Shown one piece after another: positions 54,107 to 63,853 of a DNA stretch of 64,000 bases. This DNA is from Variovorax sp. RA8 (GTDB lineage Bacteria; Pseudomonadota; Gammaproteobacteria; Burkholderiales; Burkholderiaceae_C). A model generated the notes under the pieces. It saw only the letters and a list, made by a program, of their open reading frames with translations. It was not told the origin of the DNA and made no database searches. The number at the start of each line of letters is the position of its first letter. The stretch's first letter is position 1. A program made the position numbers and the translations under genes. The stretch spans positions 3,906,001 through 3,970,000 of the forward strand of contig NZ_LR594662.1 in assembly GCF_901827175.1 (NCBI RefSeq), written 5' to 3'.

Positions 54107-55606
54107 ATGCACATCAGAACTACCGGCAGCCCCTCCCCTTACGCCTACCAACCTTTGCCTTCCGAGGACTGGAGGGAGAGCGTTGCCAGGCTTTCGCCCT
54201 CCGAGCTGTCTGATGAATCCAATGCACTGGTCCGCAAGCTTGTCCAGAACTCAAACTACATCCCAACCCACGCTGAGCTGAACCCCCTGATCGTTGATTG
54301 CATGTTCCGTGGGAGGGTCCAGGCGCTAAACAATATGCTGGCGCAGCTACCCCTCGACACGCTCCACATCACCAGGCCGGCCGACGAACGCGCCTGGCAG
54401 ACATTGCTGGAGGCAATGCCAGCTTCCTGCCCGATCCAACACGTGGTCCTGTTCGGGCAACGATTCGACGAGGCCAGCACACTTGGACTGTTCCAGGCCT
54501 TGGGTGGAATGCCCGACCTGCACTCCGTGCGCTTCGAATGGTGCAACGTCACATTCCGGGCACTGCTCAATCCACCGTCTTGCCCTCCCTTGCTCGAGAT
54601 GCGGAACTTGTACGTCAGCAATACGGACAACCCTGAGATCCTGGTGCTCGGGATCCTCAACGCCTCTCCAAATCTGGGCAAGCTCCACCTTGACTTCAGC
54701 CCTGGCATAGCCGACAAGAAGTACGCCAAGACGCTCGCCGACAGCCACGCCTCCACGCTCCACACGCTGACGCTCAGAGCCTTGCGAGATGAACAACACG
54801 TCGCGCACTACACCGCCCTGATGAAGAAATCAACAGCGCTCACGCACTTGGATTTGTCCATGAACGACCTGAGCTCATCCACCTGCCAGCTCCTGAAGGA
54901 GGCGGCGCTGAGCAGCCAAACCGGGTTGACCAGCCTGTCGCTTGCAGGCTGCTGGCCGCAAATGCCTGATGATAAATTTGATTGGGAGCAAGTCGCAGGG
55001 CTCGTCAGCCTAAAGAGCCTTGTCAGTCTCGATCTCTCGGGCAACGAATTTCCCTCGTCGATGAAGCCAGTGTTGTTGGCAATATCGGATCACCCAAGCC
55101 TTCAGTCTCTCAACCTCTGCGACGTCACCATGAGCGCGGAGCTGATCACCGAAGGACTGTCTGTCATTCTGGAGAAAAACAAGACGCTCATTTCTCTGCA
55201 ATTGCCGAATTTGAAAGACAGCGACTTAGGGCCCTTGATCAAGGCCATGAAGTCGAACTACTCGCTGCAATCCTTGTCCATCGGGGCCATGGAGCCGTGG
55301 CTCTCCAAGCTATCAGCGGAGGCTCGTCAGCTCTATCCGAACTATCTGGCTCTCATGGAGATCATCGCGCTCAACCAGAGGGCCCGGGAGGTCGCGCTCG
55401 TGGAAGGCGGCATGCGGGCAGTGCTGGGCGGCATGGTGCGCATCAATCCAGCGCTTGTTCCGCTCGACATCGCTCGCTATGCAGCTCAGCATGTGGTCGT
55501 CGAGGGGCGTGACAACAGCAACGAAGTGATGGCGTTGACCCTCCTCGGCGAGCACGCGCACAAGGAAGGCTTGGACGCACTGAAGCGCCTTCAAGAAAAG
55601 AAGTAA
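54107..55606 (+). CDS. Leucine-rich-repeat protein (ribonuclease-inhibitor type), unknown function
   Basis: This is a 499-residue protein. Residues 1-120 form a region without clear family marks (SPYAYQPLPSEDWRESVARL). From about residue 125 to 405 there are repeats of RI-like LRRs, e.g. STLHTLTLRALRDE, TALTHLDLSMNDLSSSTCQLL, TGLTSLSLAGC, KSLVSLDLSGNEFPSSM, PSLQSLNLCDVTMSAE and KTLISLQLPNLKDSDL. A helical C-terminal part follows (EARQLYPNYLALMEIIALNQRAREVAL). There is no signal peptide or TM helix. GC is visibly lower than in the flanks: 28 of 60 bases in 55201-55260. ATG 54107 has a weak RBS; in-frame ATG 53891 is possible. Such proteins include secreted effectors and scaffold proteins; no function is assigned. 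Confidence 0.8.
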   Translation: MHIRTTGSPSPYAYQPLPSEDWRESVARLSPSELSDESNALVRKLVQNSNYIPTHAELNPLIVDCMFRGRVQALNNMLAQLPLDTLHITRPADERAWQTLLEAMPASCPIQHVVLFGQRFDEASTLGLFQALGGMPDLHSVRFEWCNVTFRALLNPPSCPPLLEMRNLYVSNTDNPEILVLGILNASPNLGKLHLDFSPGIADKKYAKTLADSHASTLHTLTLRALRDEQHVAHYTALMKKSTALTHLDLSMNDLSSSTCQLLKEAALSSQTGLTSLSLAGCWPQMPDDKFDWEQVAGLVSLKSLVSLDLSGNEFPSSMKPVLLAISDHPSLQSLNLCDVTMSAELITEGLSVILEKNKTLISLQLPNLKDSDLGPLIKAMKSNYSLQSLSIGAMEPWLSKLSAEARQLYPNYLALMEIIALNQRAREVALVEGGMRAVLGGMVRINPALVPLDIARYAAQHVVVEGRDNSNEVMALTLLGEHAHKEGLDALKRLQEKK

Positions 55607-55670
55607 GCCGGGCGTACAGCGATCTTCATTTCAGTGATGGCGGCCGCCTCCGCCGCGCCTTTTCGCGCGT

Positions 55671-56504
55671 TCAGCCCGGTCGACGCACTTCGTAGGCTGG
55701 CTGCGCCGCAGGCGCGCTGGCATAGAGCCACATGCCGAACAGGATCATCGGCACGCACAGCCACTGCCCCATGCTCATGTTGAGCGCCAGCAGGCCCAGG
55801 AAGTCGTCCGGCTCGCGGAAGAACTCCGCGACGAAGCGCATCACCCCGTAGCCGATCAGGAACACCGCGGAGACGCGACGCTCGCGCCGCTCCTTGCGTG
55901 CATACAACCAGAGGATCACGAAGAGCAGCAGCCCCTCGAGCAGGAACTGGTAGACCTGCGACGGATGGCGCGGCAGCATCGAGCCGCTCTGCGGGAACAC
56001 CATGCCCCAAGGCAGATCGGGGCTGCTGAAGCGCCCCCACAGTTCGCCGTTGATGAAGTTGCCGACCCGGCCCGCAGCCAGCCCGGTGGGCACGCAGGGT
56101 GCGACGAAATCCATCACCTGCCAGAACGGCCGCGAACGTGAGCGCGCGAACCAGCCCATCGCCGCGATCACGCCGATCAGCCCGCCGTGGAAGCTCATGC
56201 CGCCCTGCCAGACGAAGAAGATCTCCAGCGGGTGCGTGAGGTAGTAGCCGGGCTTGTAGAACAGGCAATAGCCCAGCCGCCCGCCGACAATCACGCCCAT
56301 CACGCCGAGGAAGAGGATGTCCTCCAGGTCCTTTCGCGTCCAGGCCCCGGGCCCCGTGATGGAGCGGAAGGGTTCGTGCCGCAGCCGGCGCATGCCGAGG
56401 AAATAGAAGAGCGCAAAGGCGGCCAGGTAGGTCAGGCCGTACCAGTGGATGGCGACGGGCCCGAGCTGCAAGGCCACGGGGTCGATCTGGGGGTACATCA
56501 GCAT
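55671..56504 (-). CDS. lgt: Prolipoprotein diacylglyceryl transferase Lgt
   Basis: Lgt is an inner-membrane enzyme that transfers diacylglycerol from phosphatidylglycerol to lipobox Cys. The 277-residue protein has [26 protein letters not shown] at the N-terminus, [10 protein letters not shown], the essential HGGL motif in [16 protein letters not shown], and the Lgt signature [17 protein letters not shown] near residue 145. Several TM segments are visible. Convergent with the LRR gene, 64 nt apart. Confidence 0.95.
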   Translation of the reverse strand: MLMYPQIDPVALQLGPVAIHWYGLTYLAAFALFYFLGMRRLRHEPFRSITGPGAWTRKDLEDILFLGVMGVIVGGRLGYCLFYKPGYYLTHPLEIFFVWQGGMSFHGGLIGVIAAMGWFARSRSRPFWQVMDFVAPCVPTGLAAGRVGNFINGELWGRFSSPDLPWGMVFPQSGSMLPRHPSQVYQFLLEGLLLFVILWLYARKERRERRVSAVFLIGYGVMRFVAEFFREPDDFLGLLALNMSMGQWLCVPMILFGMWLYASAPAAQPAYEVRRPG

Positions 56505-56570
56505 CGGGCTATTGTGCCGCGCGGTATTTGCGCGCCTGCGGCAGTGGCGACCGCACCCGTGGGGTCATTG

Positions 56571-57506
56571 TCATGGCTCGCCATTCGCGGCGATGAACTG
56601 CACGAAGCGCGCGAGCGCCGGATTGGCGCCGGCGGCGGGCCAGACCAGACTGGTCTCGCAGTCCGGCAGCACGGGCGCCCGGCGCCGCGCTGCCGGCGCG
56701 AACTCGGCCGCCGCGCGGTAGACCACGCCTGCACGCCGGAACTGCGTCACGCTCTTGGGCACCCACGCCAGCCCCAGGCCGCCCCAGACCAGGTTGACGA
56801 TGGTCTGCATCTGGATCGCCTCCTGCGCCACCTCCGGCGCGCGACCGGCCGCGTGATAGAGCCCGAAGATCGCGTCGTGCAGAGAGGGCACGATGCGGCG
56901 CGGGAAGATCACCAGCGGCTCGGCCAGCGCCTCCGCCAGCGGCAGCTCCGGGCGGCGCGCGAGCGGATGCCGCGCCGGCAGCGCCAGCACCAGCGGCTCT
57001 TGCGACACCGGCAGCCGCTCCAGCCCCGGCGGCGCGAAGCCAGGCGAATGCAGCATCAGCCCGGCATCGATCTCGCCGCGCGCGAAGGCCTCCAGTTGCA
57101 CGTCTCCGGTGGCCTCGACCAGCTCCAGCGCGACCTGGGGGCATTGCAGGCGGAACTCGCGCACCCAGGCCGGCAGGCGCTCGAAGCCGATGGTCGAGAC
57201 GAAGGCCAGCCGCACCCGCCCCAGTTCGCCGGCCGCCGCGGCCTTCGCGCGCCCGGGCAGCGCCTGCGCGCGTGCCAGCAGTTCCCGCACCTCGGGCAGC
57301 AGCGCCTCGCCGGCCGGCGTGAGCGCGACGCGGCGGCGCGTGCGGTCGAAGAGCATGACGCCCAGCGTCTTCTCCAACTGCGCGATCGCCTGCGTGACCG
57401 GCGGCTGCGTCAGGTGCAGGCGCTGCGCCGCGCGCCCGAAGTGCAGCTCCTCGGCGACGGCGAGGAACTGGCGCCAGGCGCGCAGCTCGATGGAGGCTTC
57501 TCTCAT
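56571..57506 (-). CDS. LysR-family transcriptional regulator divergent from ilvD
   Basis: This 311-residue LysR protein begins [40 protein letters not shown], a typical HTH with the ELHFGRAA signature. The effector domain carries [22 protein letters not shown] and [15 protein letters not shown] 57506 is followed by MREASIELR; an internal start near IELR is possible. It is divergent from ilvD across 99 nt and so may regulate branched-chain amino acid synthesis, but LysR genes beside ilvD are not always its regulators. Confidence 0.87.
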   Translation of the reverse strand: MREASIELRAWRQFLAVAEELHFGRAAQRLHLTQPPVTQAIAQLEKTLGVMLFDRTRRRVALTPAGEALLPEVRELLARAQALPGRAKAAAAGELGRVRLAFVSTIGFERLPAWVREFRLQCPQVALELVEATGDVQLEAFARGEIDAGLMLHSPGFAPPGLERLPVSQEPLVLALPARHPLARRPELPLAEALAEPLVIFPRRIVPSLHDAIFGLYHAAGRAPEVAQEAIQMQTIVNLVWGGLGLAWVPKSVTQFRRAGVVYRAAAEFAPAARRRAPVLPDCETSLVWPAAGANPALARFVQFIAANGEP

Positions 57507-57605
57507 AGGCCGAGCATATCAATGGGCCTTGAAAATCGGATTGGAAGCAATCAGTCAATCGTCCGATACTTGCATTCCCCCCGATTCCCCACGAGCAGAG
57601 ACACG

Positions 57606-59300
57606 ATGGACACCAAGACTATCCAGATCAACCGCCGCAGCGCCAACATCGTCGAAGGCAAGTCGCGCGCGCCCAACCGCTCCATGTTCTACGCGATGGG
57701 CTACGAGGAAGGCGATTTCAAGAAGCCGATGGTCGGCGTGGCCAACGGCCACAGCACCATCACCCCCTGCAACTCGGGCCTGCAGAAACTGGCCGATGCC
57801 GCCATCGCCGGCATCGAGGAAGCCGGCGGCAACGCGCAGGTCTTCGGCACGCCCACGATCTCCGACGGGATGGCCATGGGCACCGAAGGCATGAAATACT
57901 CGCTGGTGAGCCGCGAGGTGATCTCCGACTGCATCGAGACCTGCGTCGGCGGCCAGTGGATGGACGGCGTGCTGGTGGTCGGCGGCTGTGACAAGAACAT
58001 GCCCGGCGGCCTGATGGGCATGCTGCGCGCCAACGTGCCGGCCATCTACGTCTACGGCGGCACCATCCTGCCGGGCAGGTACAAGGGCCAGGACCTGAAC
58101 ATCGTGAGCGTGTTCGAGGCCGTCGGCCAGAACGCCGCCGGCAACATGAGCGACGAGGACCTGAAGGAAATCGAGAAGCGCGCCATCCCCGGCACCGGCT
58201 CCTGCGGCGGCATGTACACGGCCAACACCATGAGCTCGGCCTTCGAGGCACTGGGCATCTCGCTACCCTACTCCTCCACCATGGCCAACCCGCATGAGGA
58301 GAAGGCCAACTCGGCCAAGGAATCGGCCAAGGTGCTGATCGAGGCGATCAGGAAGGACATCAAGCCGCGCGACATCGTGACGAAGCAGGCCATCGAGAAT
58401 GCGGTGGCGGTGATCATGGCCACCGGCGGCTCGACCAACGCGGTGCTGCACTTCCTGGCCATCGCGCACGCGGCCGGCGTGGAGTGGTCCATCGACGACT
58501 TCGAGCGCATGCGCAAGAAGGTGCCGGTACTCTGCGACCTCAAGCCCAGCGGCAAGTACCTGGCCGTCGACCTGCACAAGGCCGGCGGCATCCCGCAGGT
58601 CATGAAGATCCTGCTGAACGCGGGCCTGCTGCACGGCGACTGCATCACCATCACCGGCCAGACCATCGCCGAAGTGCTGAAGGACGTGCCGGACCAGCCG
58701 CGCGCCGACCAGGACGTGATCCGCCCCATCACGAACCCGATGTACGCCGAAGGCCACCTCGCCATCCTCAAGGGCAACCTGTCGCCCGAGGGCGCGGTGG
58801 CCAAGATCACCGGCCTGAAGAACCCGGTCATCACCGGCCCGGCGCGCGTCTTCGACGACGAGCAGTCTGCCCTGCAGGCCATCCTCGACGGCAAGATCGT
58901 GGCCGGCGACGTGATGGTGCTGCGCTACCTCGGCCCCAAGGGCGGCCCCGGCATGCCAGAGATGCTTGCGCCCACCGGCGCGCTGATCGGCGCCGGCCTC
59001 GGCGAGAGCGTGGGCCTGATCACCGACGGCCGCTTCTCGGGCGGCACCTGGGGCATGGTGGTCGGCCACGTGGCGCCCGAAGCGGCGGCCGGCGGGACCA
59101 TTGCCTTCGTCAAGGAGGGCGATTCCATCACCATCGACGCGCATCAGCTGAAGCTGGAACTCAATGTGCCCGAGGCCGAGATCGCGAAGCGCCGCGAGGG
59201 TTGGAAGGCGCCGGCGCCGCGCTACACGCGCGGGGTGCAGGCGAAGTTCGCCTTCAACGCCTCGAGCGCGAGTTCGGGGGCGGTGCTCGACAAGTTCTGA
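57606..59300 (+). CDS. ilvD: Dihydroxy-acid dehydratase IlvD
   Basis: IlvD dehydrates 2,3-dihydroxy acids to 2-keto acids in valine, isoleucine and pantothenate synthesis. The 564-residue length and the Cys set ([41 protein letters not shown]) fit the short [2Fe-2S] type rather than the 616-residue [4Fe-4S] E. coli type. Also visible are [19 protein letters not shown] and [21 protein letters not shown] near the C-terminus. It is monocistronic, and the TPP riboswitch follows. Confidence 0.96.
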   Translation: MDTKTIQINRRSANIVEGKSRAPNRSMFYAMGYEEGDFKKPMVGVANGHSTITPCNSGLQKLADAAIAGIEEAGGNAQVFGTPTISDGMAMGTEGMKYSLVSREVISDCIETCVGGQWMDGVLVVGGCDKNMPGGLMGMLRANVPAIYVYGGTILPGRYKGQDLNIVSVFEAVGQNAAGNMSDEDLKEIEKRAIPGTGSCGGMYTANTMSSAFEALGISLPYSSTMANPHEEKANSAKESAKVLIEAIRKDIKPRDIVTKQAIENAVAVIMATGGSTNAVLHFLAIAHAAGVEWSIDDFERMRKKVPVLCDLKPSGKYLAVDLHKAGGIPQVMKILLNAGLLHGDCITITGQTIAEVLKDVPDQPRADQDVIRPITNPMYAEGHLAILKGNLSPEGAVAKITGLKNPVITGPARVFDDEQSALQAILDGKIVAGDVMVLRYLGPKGGPGMPEMLAPTGALIGAGLGESVGLITDGRFSGGTWGMVVGHVAPEAAAGGTIAFVKEGDSITIDAHQLKLELNVPEAEIAKRREGWKAPAPRYTRGVQAKFAFNASSASSGAVLDKF

Positions 59301-59362
59301 TCCGGACCCTGGCGACAGGCCTACGGGCCTACAATGGCCCACGCTTCGCCAGACTGACTGAA

Positions 59363-59468
59363 GCAACGCTAGGGGTGCCAGCCCGCGGCCCATGGGTCGC
59401 AGGCCGGCTGAGAGAGTCCCTTTGAACCTGACTGAGGTAATCCTCGCGCAGGGAAGCTGGTCCGGCGG
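59363..59468 (+). ncRNA. TPP riboswitch (thi box) upstream of cytX
   Basis: The conserved thi-box blocks are present in order: AGGGGTGCC (59371-59379), GGCTGAGAGAGTCCC, TTTGAACCTGA (59421-59431) and GAGGTAATCCTCGCGCAGGGAAG. Thiamine pyrophosphate binding is expected to repress the following gene, cytX at 59556. The 90 nt between the aptamer and the start hold a short GC hairpin (GGCGGCCGCC) followed by GTCTTTGTCT, which could form part of the expression platform. Aptamer ends are estimated. Confidence 0.95.
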
Positions 59469-59555
59469 CCGCCGCGTCTTTGTCTCCTCTCGCGCGGTTG
59501 GTCTTGCCGCCGTGGCCTCGCCCACCTGCCAAACACTTTGCAATGGAGCAAATGG

Positions 59556-60878
59556 ATGGCAATCACTTCCGCCGAAACCAATGAAGCGCTGACGCCGCTC
59601 GCCGCGAGCAGCCGCGTGTTCCGCTGGCACGACCACCTGTCGCTGTGGTTCAGCCTCGGCGTCGGCCTGCTGGTGATGCAGATCGGCGCCTACCTGGTGC
59701 CGGCGGTCGGCACGCGCGACGCCCTGCTCGCGATCGTGCTGGGCTCGTGCATCGGGGCCGCCCTGCTGGCCTGGACCGCACGCCTGGGCTGCGAAAGCGG
59801 CCTGGCCAGCGCCGGGCTCATGCACGCGACCTACGGCAGCGCCTTCGCGCGGCTGCCGGTGGTGCTCAACATCGTGCAGCTGATCGGCTGGACCACCTTC
59901 GAGCTCGTGATCATGCGCGAGGGCACGCAGGCCATCGGCAAGCAGGCCTTCGGCTGGTCGCTCGAGGGCGGCCTCGGCGGCGTGTTGACCACGCTGCTGT
60001 GGGGGGCAGTGCTGCTCGCGCTGCTGGCCGGCTCCATGGTCAAGCTGGTGCGGCGCTTCGTCAGCCGCTTCGGCTTGCCGCTGGTGCTGCTGTCGCTGCT
60101 GTGGCTCAGCTGGCAGTTCGCGGCCCAGCTGCAGGCCAAGGGTCTGGAGGCCTTCTGGTCGCGCCCGGGCAACGGCAGCATGGGCCTGTTCAGCGCACTC
60201 GACCTGGTGATCGCCATGCCCGTCTCCTGGCTGCCGCTGGTGGCCGACTACGCACGCCACGGCAAACGCAGCTCGGGCGGCCTGGGCAGCGCCTTCTCCG
60301 GCACCTGGGTGGGCTATGCGCTCGCCAACATCTGGTGCTATGGCCTGGGCGTGATGGTAGCGAGCGCGGCCGAGCCGGGCAGCAACCTGGTGACGGCCCT
60401 GCTGCTGGCGCAGGGCGGGCTGGTGGCGCTGGGCCTCATCCTCATCGACGAGCTCGACAACGCCTACGGCGACGTCTATTCGGGTTCGGTATCGGCCCAC
60501 AGCCTGAAGCCGCGCTGGAGCGTGAAGCGCTGGGGCCTGGCGCTGGCCGTGGTGTGCATCGGCTTTGCGCTGGTGCTGCCGATGCACACGCTGGAGCCCT
60601 TCCTGCTGCTGCTGAGCTCGGTCTTCGTGCCGCTCTACGGCGTAATCCTCGGCCGGCTGGGCACCGGCGAGGCGCCCGCCAGCTCAGGCACGCGCCGCGT
60701 CGACCTCGGCGCCGCGCTGATCTGGATCGCAGGCGTCGCGGTCTACCACGGCTGCGCCAAGTGGGCGCCCCAGCTCGGCTCCGCCCTGCCCACGCTGGCC
60801 TTCACCTTCGTGCTGGCTTGGCTCACGCGCCAGGCAGCGGCAGGCGGACCGTCGGCACTGGCGCAAAGCCGTGGTTGA
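59556..60878 (+). CDS. cytX: Putative hydroxymethylpyrimidine transporter CytX (NCS1 family)
   Basis: This 440-residue NCS1-family permease has about 12 TM segments. The start region HDHLSLWFSLGVGLLVMQIGAYLVPAVG matches the CytX branch of CodB-like transporters. Also visible are NIVQLIGWTTFELVIMREGTQAIG (TM3 substrate region), DLVIAMPVSWLPLVADYARHGKRSS and the late IDELDNAYGDVYSGSVS. CytX is linked to thiamine-pyrimidine uptake by its regular place behind TPP riboswitches. ATG 59556 has GGAG 7 nt upstream; the ATG at 59552 is out of frame. Its 3' end overlaps the convergent thiD gene by 56 nt. Confidence 0.88.
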   Translation: MAITSAETNEALTPLAASSRVFRWHDHLSLWFSLGVGLLVMQIGAYLVPAVGTRDALLAIVLGSCIGAALLAWTARLGCESGLASAGLMHATYGSAFARLPVVLNIVQLIGWTTFELVIMREGTQAIGKQAFGWSLEGGLGGVLTTLLWGAVLLALLAGSMVKLVRRFVSRFGLPLVLLSLLWLSWQFAAQLQAKGLEAFWSRPGNGSMGLFSALDLVIAMPVSWLPLVADYARHGKRSSGGLGSAFSGTWVGYALANIWCYGLGVMVASAAEPGSNLVTALLLAQGGLVALGLILIDELDNAYGDVYSGSVSAHSLKPRWSVKRWGLALAVVCIGFALVLPMHTLEPFLLLLSSVFVPLYGVILGRLGTGEAPASSGTRRVDLGAALIWIAGVAVYHGCAKWAPQLGSALPTLAFTFVLAWLTRQAAAGGPSALAQSRG

Positions 60879-61668
60879 GCGGTCCATGGCCCGCGCCGAT
60901 CTTCACATGAGCACCGGCCGCCATCGCGGCCACGACGTAGCCGCGCGCGCGTTCGACCGCCTCCGGCAGCGCGTAGCCCAGCGCCAGGTACGCGGCAATG
61001 GCCGAGGACAGGGTGCAGCCCGTGCCGTGCAGGTTGCGGCTTGCGATGCGCTCGGACGAAAGACGCAGCCGCTCGCCGCCGGCCTCGGCCAGCAGGTCTA
61101 CCACATCGTTGCCCGGCAGGTGGCCGCCCTTGAGCAGCACAGCGCGCGCGCCCAACGCAAGCAGTTCGCTCGCCGCATCATCGAGCGCGTCGACGCCATC
61201 GATGGCACGACCGATCAGCAGCGCCGCCTCGTCCAGGTTGGGCGTGACCACGGTTGCGCGCGGGAACAGCTCGCGCACCAGCACCTGCACCGTCTCGGCG
61301 GCGATCAGCCGGTCGCCGCTGGTAGCGACCATCACCGGGTCGAGCACCACCTTGTCGAGTCTGTAGTGGTCGATGGCCCAGGCCACCACCTCCACCACCT
61401 CGGGCGCATGCAGCATGCCGAGCTTGACCGCATCGACACCGATGTCCTCCACCACCGCCTGGATCTGCGCCTTGAGGAACTCCGGCGGCACGCCGTGGAT
61501 GCCGGAGACGCCCAGCGTGTTCTGCGCGGTCAGCGCGGTGATCGCCGTCATGCCATAGCAGCCCAGGGCCGAGAAGGTCTTGAGATCGGCCTGGATGCCG
61601 GCGCCGCCGCCGCTGTCGGAACCGGCGATGGACAGCACGCGGGCATAACGGGAAGTTGCTTGGGTCAT
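60823..61668 (-). CDS. thiD: Hydroxymethylpyrimidine/phosphomethylpyrimidine kinase ThiD
   Basis: ThiD phosphorylates HMP and HMP-phosphate for thiamine synthesis and salvage. The 281-residue ribokinase-fold protein has VLSIAGSDSGGGAGIQADLKTFSALG at the N-terminus, LDPVMVATSGDRL, TVVTPNLDEAALLIGR, VLLKGGHLPGNDVVDLL and the catalytic Asn-His-Gly-Thr-Gly-Cys region (NLHGTGCTLSSAIAAYLA). ATG 61668 fits the family length. It lies on the opposite strand between cytX and thiO, and is divergent from thiO by 50 nt. Confidence 0.95.
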   Translation of the reverse strand: MTQATSRYARVLSIAGSDSGGGAGIQADLKTFSALGCYGMTAITALTAQNTLGVSGIHGVPPEFLKAQIQAVVEDIGVDAVKLGMLHAPEVVEVVAWAIDHYRLDKVVLDPVMVATSGDRLIAAETVQVLVRELFPRATVVTPNLDEAALLIGRAIDGVDALDDAASELLALGARAVLLKGGHLPGNDVVDLLAEAGGERLRLSSERIASRNLHGTGCTLSSAIAAYLALGYALPEAVERARGYVVAAMAAGAHVKIGAGHGPLNHGFAPVPTVRLPLPGA

Positions 61669-61718
61669 GCCGAAAATTATGGTCCACGCCATCGCGGACC
61701 CCGCCGGAGGACGTGCAG

Positions 61719-62825
61719 ATGACCGCGTGCAGCGCCCTTCCTTTCACCTCGGCCGCGATCCTCGGCGCCGGGCTCATGGGCCGGCTGCTGGCGCTGGCCC
61801 TGGCGCGTGCGGGCTGCCGCGTCGAGCTCTTCGACGCCGGCGGTCCGCAGGCCGATGGCGCAGCCGCGCGCGTCGCCGCCGCCATGCTGGCCCCGCTGGC
61901 CGAATCGGCCGTGGCGCCGCCTTCGGTGGTGCGCATGGGTCACTACGCGCTGACGCGCTGGCCCGAACTGCTGGGCGAGCTGGCGCAGCCGGTGTTCTTC
62001 CAGCGCGAAGGCACCCTGGTGCTGTGGCACCGGCAGGACGCGGCCGAGGCTGCGCGGCTGGCGCGCGTACTGGCGCGAACCGTCGAGCAGGTGCCCGAAT
62101 TGCCGGCGATGCGCACGCTGGATGCGGCCGGGATCGCCGCCCTGGAACCCGCGCTGGGGCGCCGCTTCGTGCAGGGCCTGCTGCTGCCGGAAGAAGGCCA
62201 GCTGGACAACCGCGAACTGCTCGCGGCCCTGCTCGCCGCGCTGGAGGCCCTGTCGAACGTCCAGCTGCATTGGCACGCGCCGCGCAGCCTGGATGATTTC
62301 CGGCCCGCCGAGGGCGAGCGCGTCATCGACTGCCGGGGCCTCGGCGCCCAGCCGCAATGGAGCGCGCTGCGCGGCGTACGCGGCGAGGTGATCCGCGTGC
62401 ATGCGCCCGAGGTGGCGCTGACGCGGCCCACGCGCCTGGTGCATCCGCGCTACCCGCTCTACATCGCGCCCAAGCCGAACCGGGTGTTCGTCATCGGCGC
62501 CACCGAGATCGAGTCCGAGGACATGTCGCCGGCCAGCGTGCGCTCGACGCTGGAGCTGCTGAGCGCGGCCTATGCGGTGCACAGCGGCTTTGCCGAAGCG
62601 CGCATCCTCGAGATCGCGACCCAGTGCCGCCCGACGCTGCCCGACAACCTGCCGGCCTTTCGCCAGCCTCGCGCACGCGTGATGCAGATCAACGGCCTCT
62701 ACCGCCACGGCTTCATGATTGCGCCAGCCATGCTCGACGTTGCGCTGGAACTGCTGCGCGAAGGCGGCTCGGCGCTGGCAGAACGCTTCGCGCTGGCACC
62801 CGGCCTGGAGCCCATCGCACCATGA
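61719..62825 (+). CDS. thiO: Glycine oxidase ThiO
   Basis: ThiO is a FAD-dependent oxidase making dehydroglycine for the thiazole ring of thiamine. The 368-residue protein has the dinucleotide motif AAILGAGLMGRLLALALARAGCRVELFDAGG, AARVAAAMLAPLAESAVAPP (DAO-family FAD contact), GLLLPEEGQLDNRELLAALLAAL near residue 157, and the C-terminal QINGLYRHGFMIAPAML (Gly-Xaa-Xaa-Arg-His-Gly FAD/substrate loop). GGAGG lies 8 nt before ATG 61719. The stop overlaps thiS (ATGA). Confidence 0.93.
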   Translation: MTACSALPFTSAAILGAGLMGRLLALALARAGCRVELFDAGGPQADGAAARVAAAMLAPLAESAVAPPSVVRMGHYALTRWPELLGELAQPVFFQREGTLVLWHRQDAAEAARLARVLARTVEQVPELPAMRTLDAAGIAALEPALGRRFVQGLLLPEEGQLDNRELLAALLAALEALSNVQLHWHAPRSLDDFRPAEGERVIDCRGLGAQPQWSALRGVRGEVIRVHAPEVALTRPTRLVHPRYPLYIAPKPNRVFVIGATEIESEDMSPASVRSTLELLSAAYAVHSGFAEARILEIATQCRPTLPDNLPAFRQPRARVMQINGLYRHGFMIAPAMLDVALELLREGGSALAERFALAPGLEPIAP

Positions 62826-63019
62826 ACATCCTGATCAACGACAGTCCCAAGACCTTGCCCGAGGGCGCCACGCTGGCCGACGCCATCGCCCTGATCGAGG
62901 CGAAGCCGCCTTTTGCCGCCGCGGTGAATCGCGAGTTCGTGCCGCGCTCGAACTACGCATCGCACGCCCTGAATCCCGACGACCGCATCGAAGTGATCCG
63001 CCCCGTGACGGGCGGCTGA
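62822..63019 (+). CDS. thiS: Sulfur carrier protein ThiS
   Basis: ThiS is a 65-residue ubiquitin-fold protein. It begins MNILINDSPKTLPEGATLADAIA and ends IEVIRPVTGG, with the essential C-terminal Gly-Gly that is adenylated and thiocarboxylated to donate sulfur to ThiG. The ATG overlaps the thiO stop by 4 nt, and thiG follows after 18 nt. Confidence 0.95.
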   Translation: MNILINDSPKTLPEGATLADAIALIEAKPPFAAAVNREFVPRSNYASHALNPDDRIEVIRPVTGG

Positions 63020-63037
63020 ACCGGAGACACCCCCGCC

Positions 63038-63853
63038 ATGAACACGAACGCCGACGATCCCCTGGTGCTCTACGGCCAGGCCTTCCAGAGCCGCATGCTG
63101 CTCGGCACCGCGCGCTACCCCTCGCCCGACGTGCTCGAAGCCGCGGTACGGCGAGCCCGGCCGGCGATGCTGACCGCCTCGCTGCGCCGCCAGACCGCAA
63201 CACCCGGCAACGGCACCGATGGCAACGGCTTCTGGGAGCTGCTCCGGCGCCTGGACGTCCCGGTGCTGCCCAACACCGCCGGCTGCCACAGCGTGGAGGA
63301 GGCCATCGCCACCGCACAGATGGCGCGCGAGCTGTTCGAGACGCCCTGGATCAAGCTCGAGCTGATCGGCGACGACTACACGCTGCAGCCCGACACCCTC
63401 AACCTGGTCGACGCCGCCTCGCAGCTGGTGCGCGACGGCTTCCATGTGCTGCCCTACTGCACCGAGGACCTGGTGCTGTGCCAGCGCCTGGTGGATGTGG
63501 GCTGCCAGGCCGTGATGCCCTGGGCCGCGCCCATCGGCACCGGCCGCGGGCCGGTCAATCCCTATGCGTTGCAGGTGCTGCGCGAGCGCCTCGCGGTGCC
63601 GCTGCTGGTCGATGCCGGCCTGGGCCTGCCATCGCATGCCTGTCAGGTGATGGAGTGGGGCTACGACGGCGTGCTGCTCAACACCGCCGTCGCCCTGGCG
63701 CAAGACCCGGTCGCGATGGCCGGCGCCTTTGCCGACGCGGTGCAGGCGGGCCGCAGCGCGCGCCGGGCCGGGGCCATGGCCGCGCAGGATTCGGCACAAC
63801 CCAGCACGCCGGTGCTGGGCACGCCCTTCTGGCATCACGCCAACTCTCAATGA
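63038..63853 (+). CDS. thiG: Thiazole synthase ThiG
   Basis: ThiG is a TIM-barrel enzyme that builds the thiazole phosphate from 1-deoxyxylulose 5-phosphate, dehydroglycine and ThiS-COSH. The 271-residue protein has [40 protein letters not shown], the Schiff-base Lys in [29 protein letters not shown] and [32 protein letters not shown]. It precedes a probable thiE with an ATGA overlap at 63850-63853. Confidence 0.96.
   Translation: MNTNADDPLVLYGQAFQSRMLLGTARYPSPDVLEAAVRRARPAMLTASLRRQTATPGNGTDGNGFWELLRRLDVPVLPNTAGCHSVEEAIATAQMARELFETPWIKLELIGDDYTLQPDTLNLVDAASQLVRDGFHVLPYCTEDLVLCQRLVDVGCQAVMPWAAPIGTGRGPVNPYALQVLRERLAVPLLVDAGLGLPSHACQVMEWGYDGVLLNTAVALAQDPVAMAGAFADAVQAGRSARRAGAMAAQDSAQPSTPVLGTPFWHHANSQ

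Noticed and set aside
58263..60587. 774-codon minus-strand ORF across ilvD, the TPP riboswitch and cytX
   Set aside because: It covers a riboswitch and two well-supported genes on the other strand; composition is low complexity.
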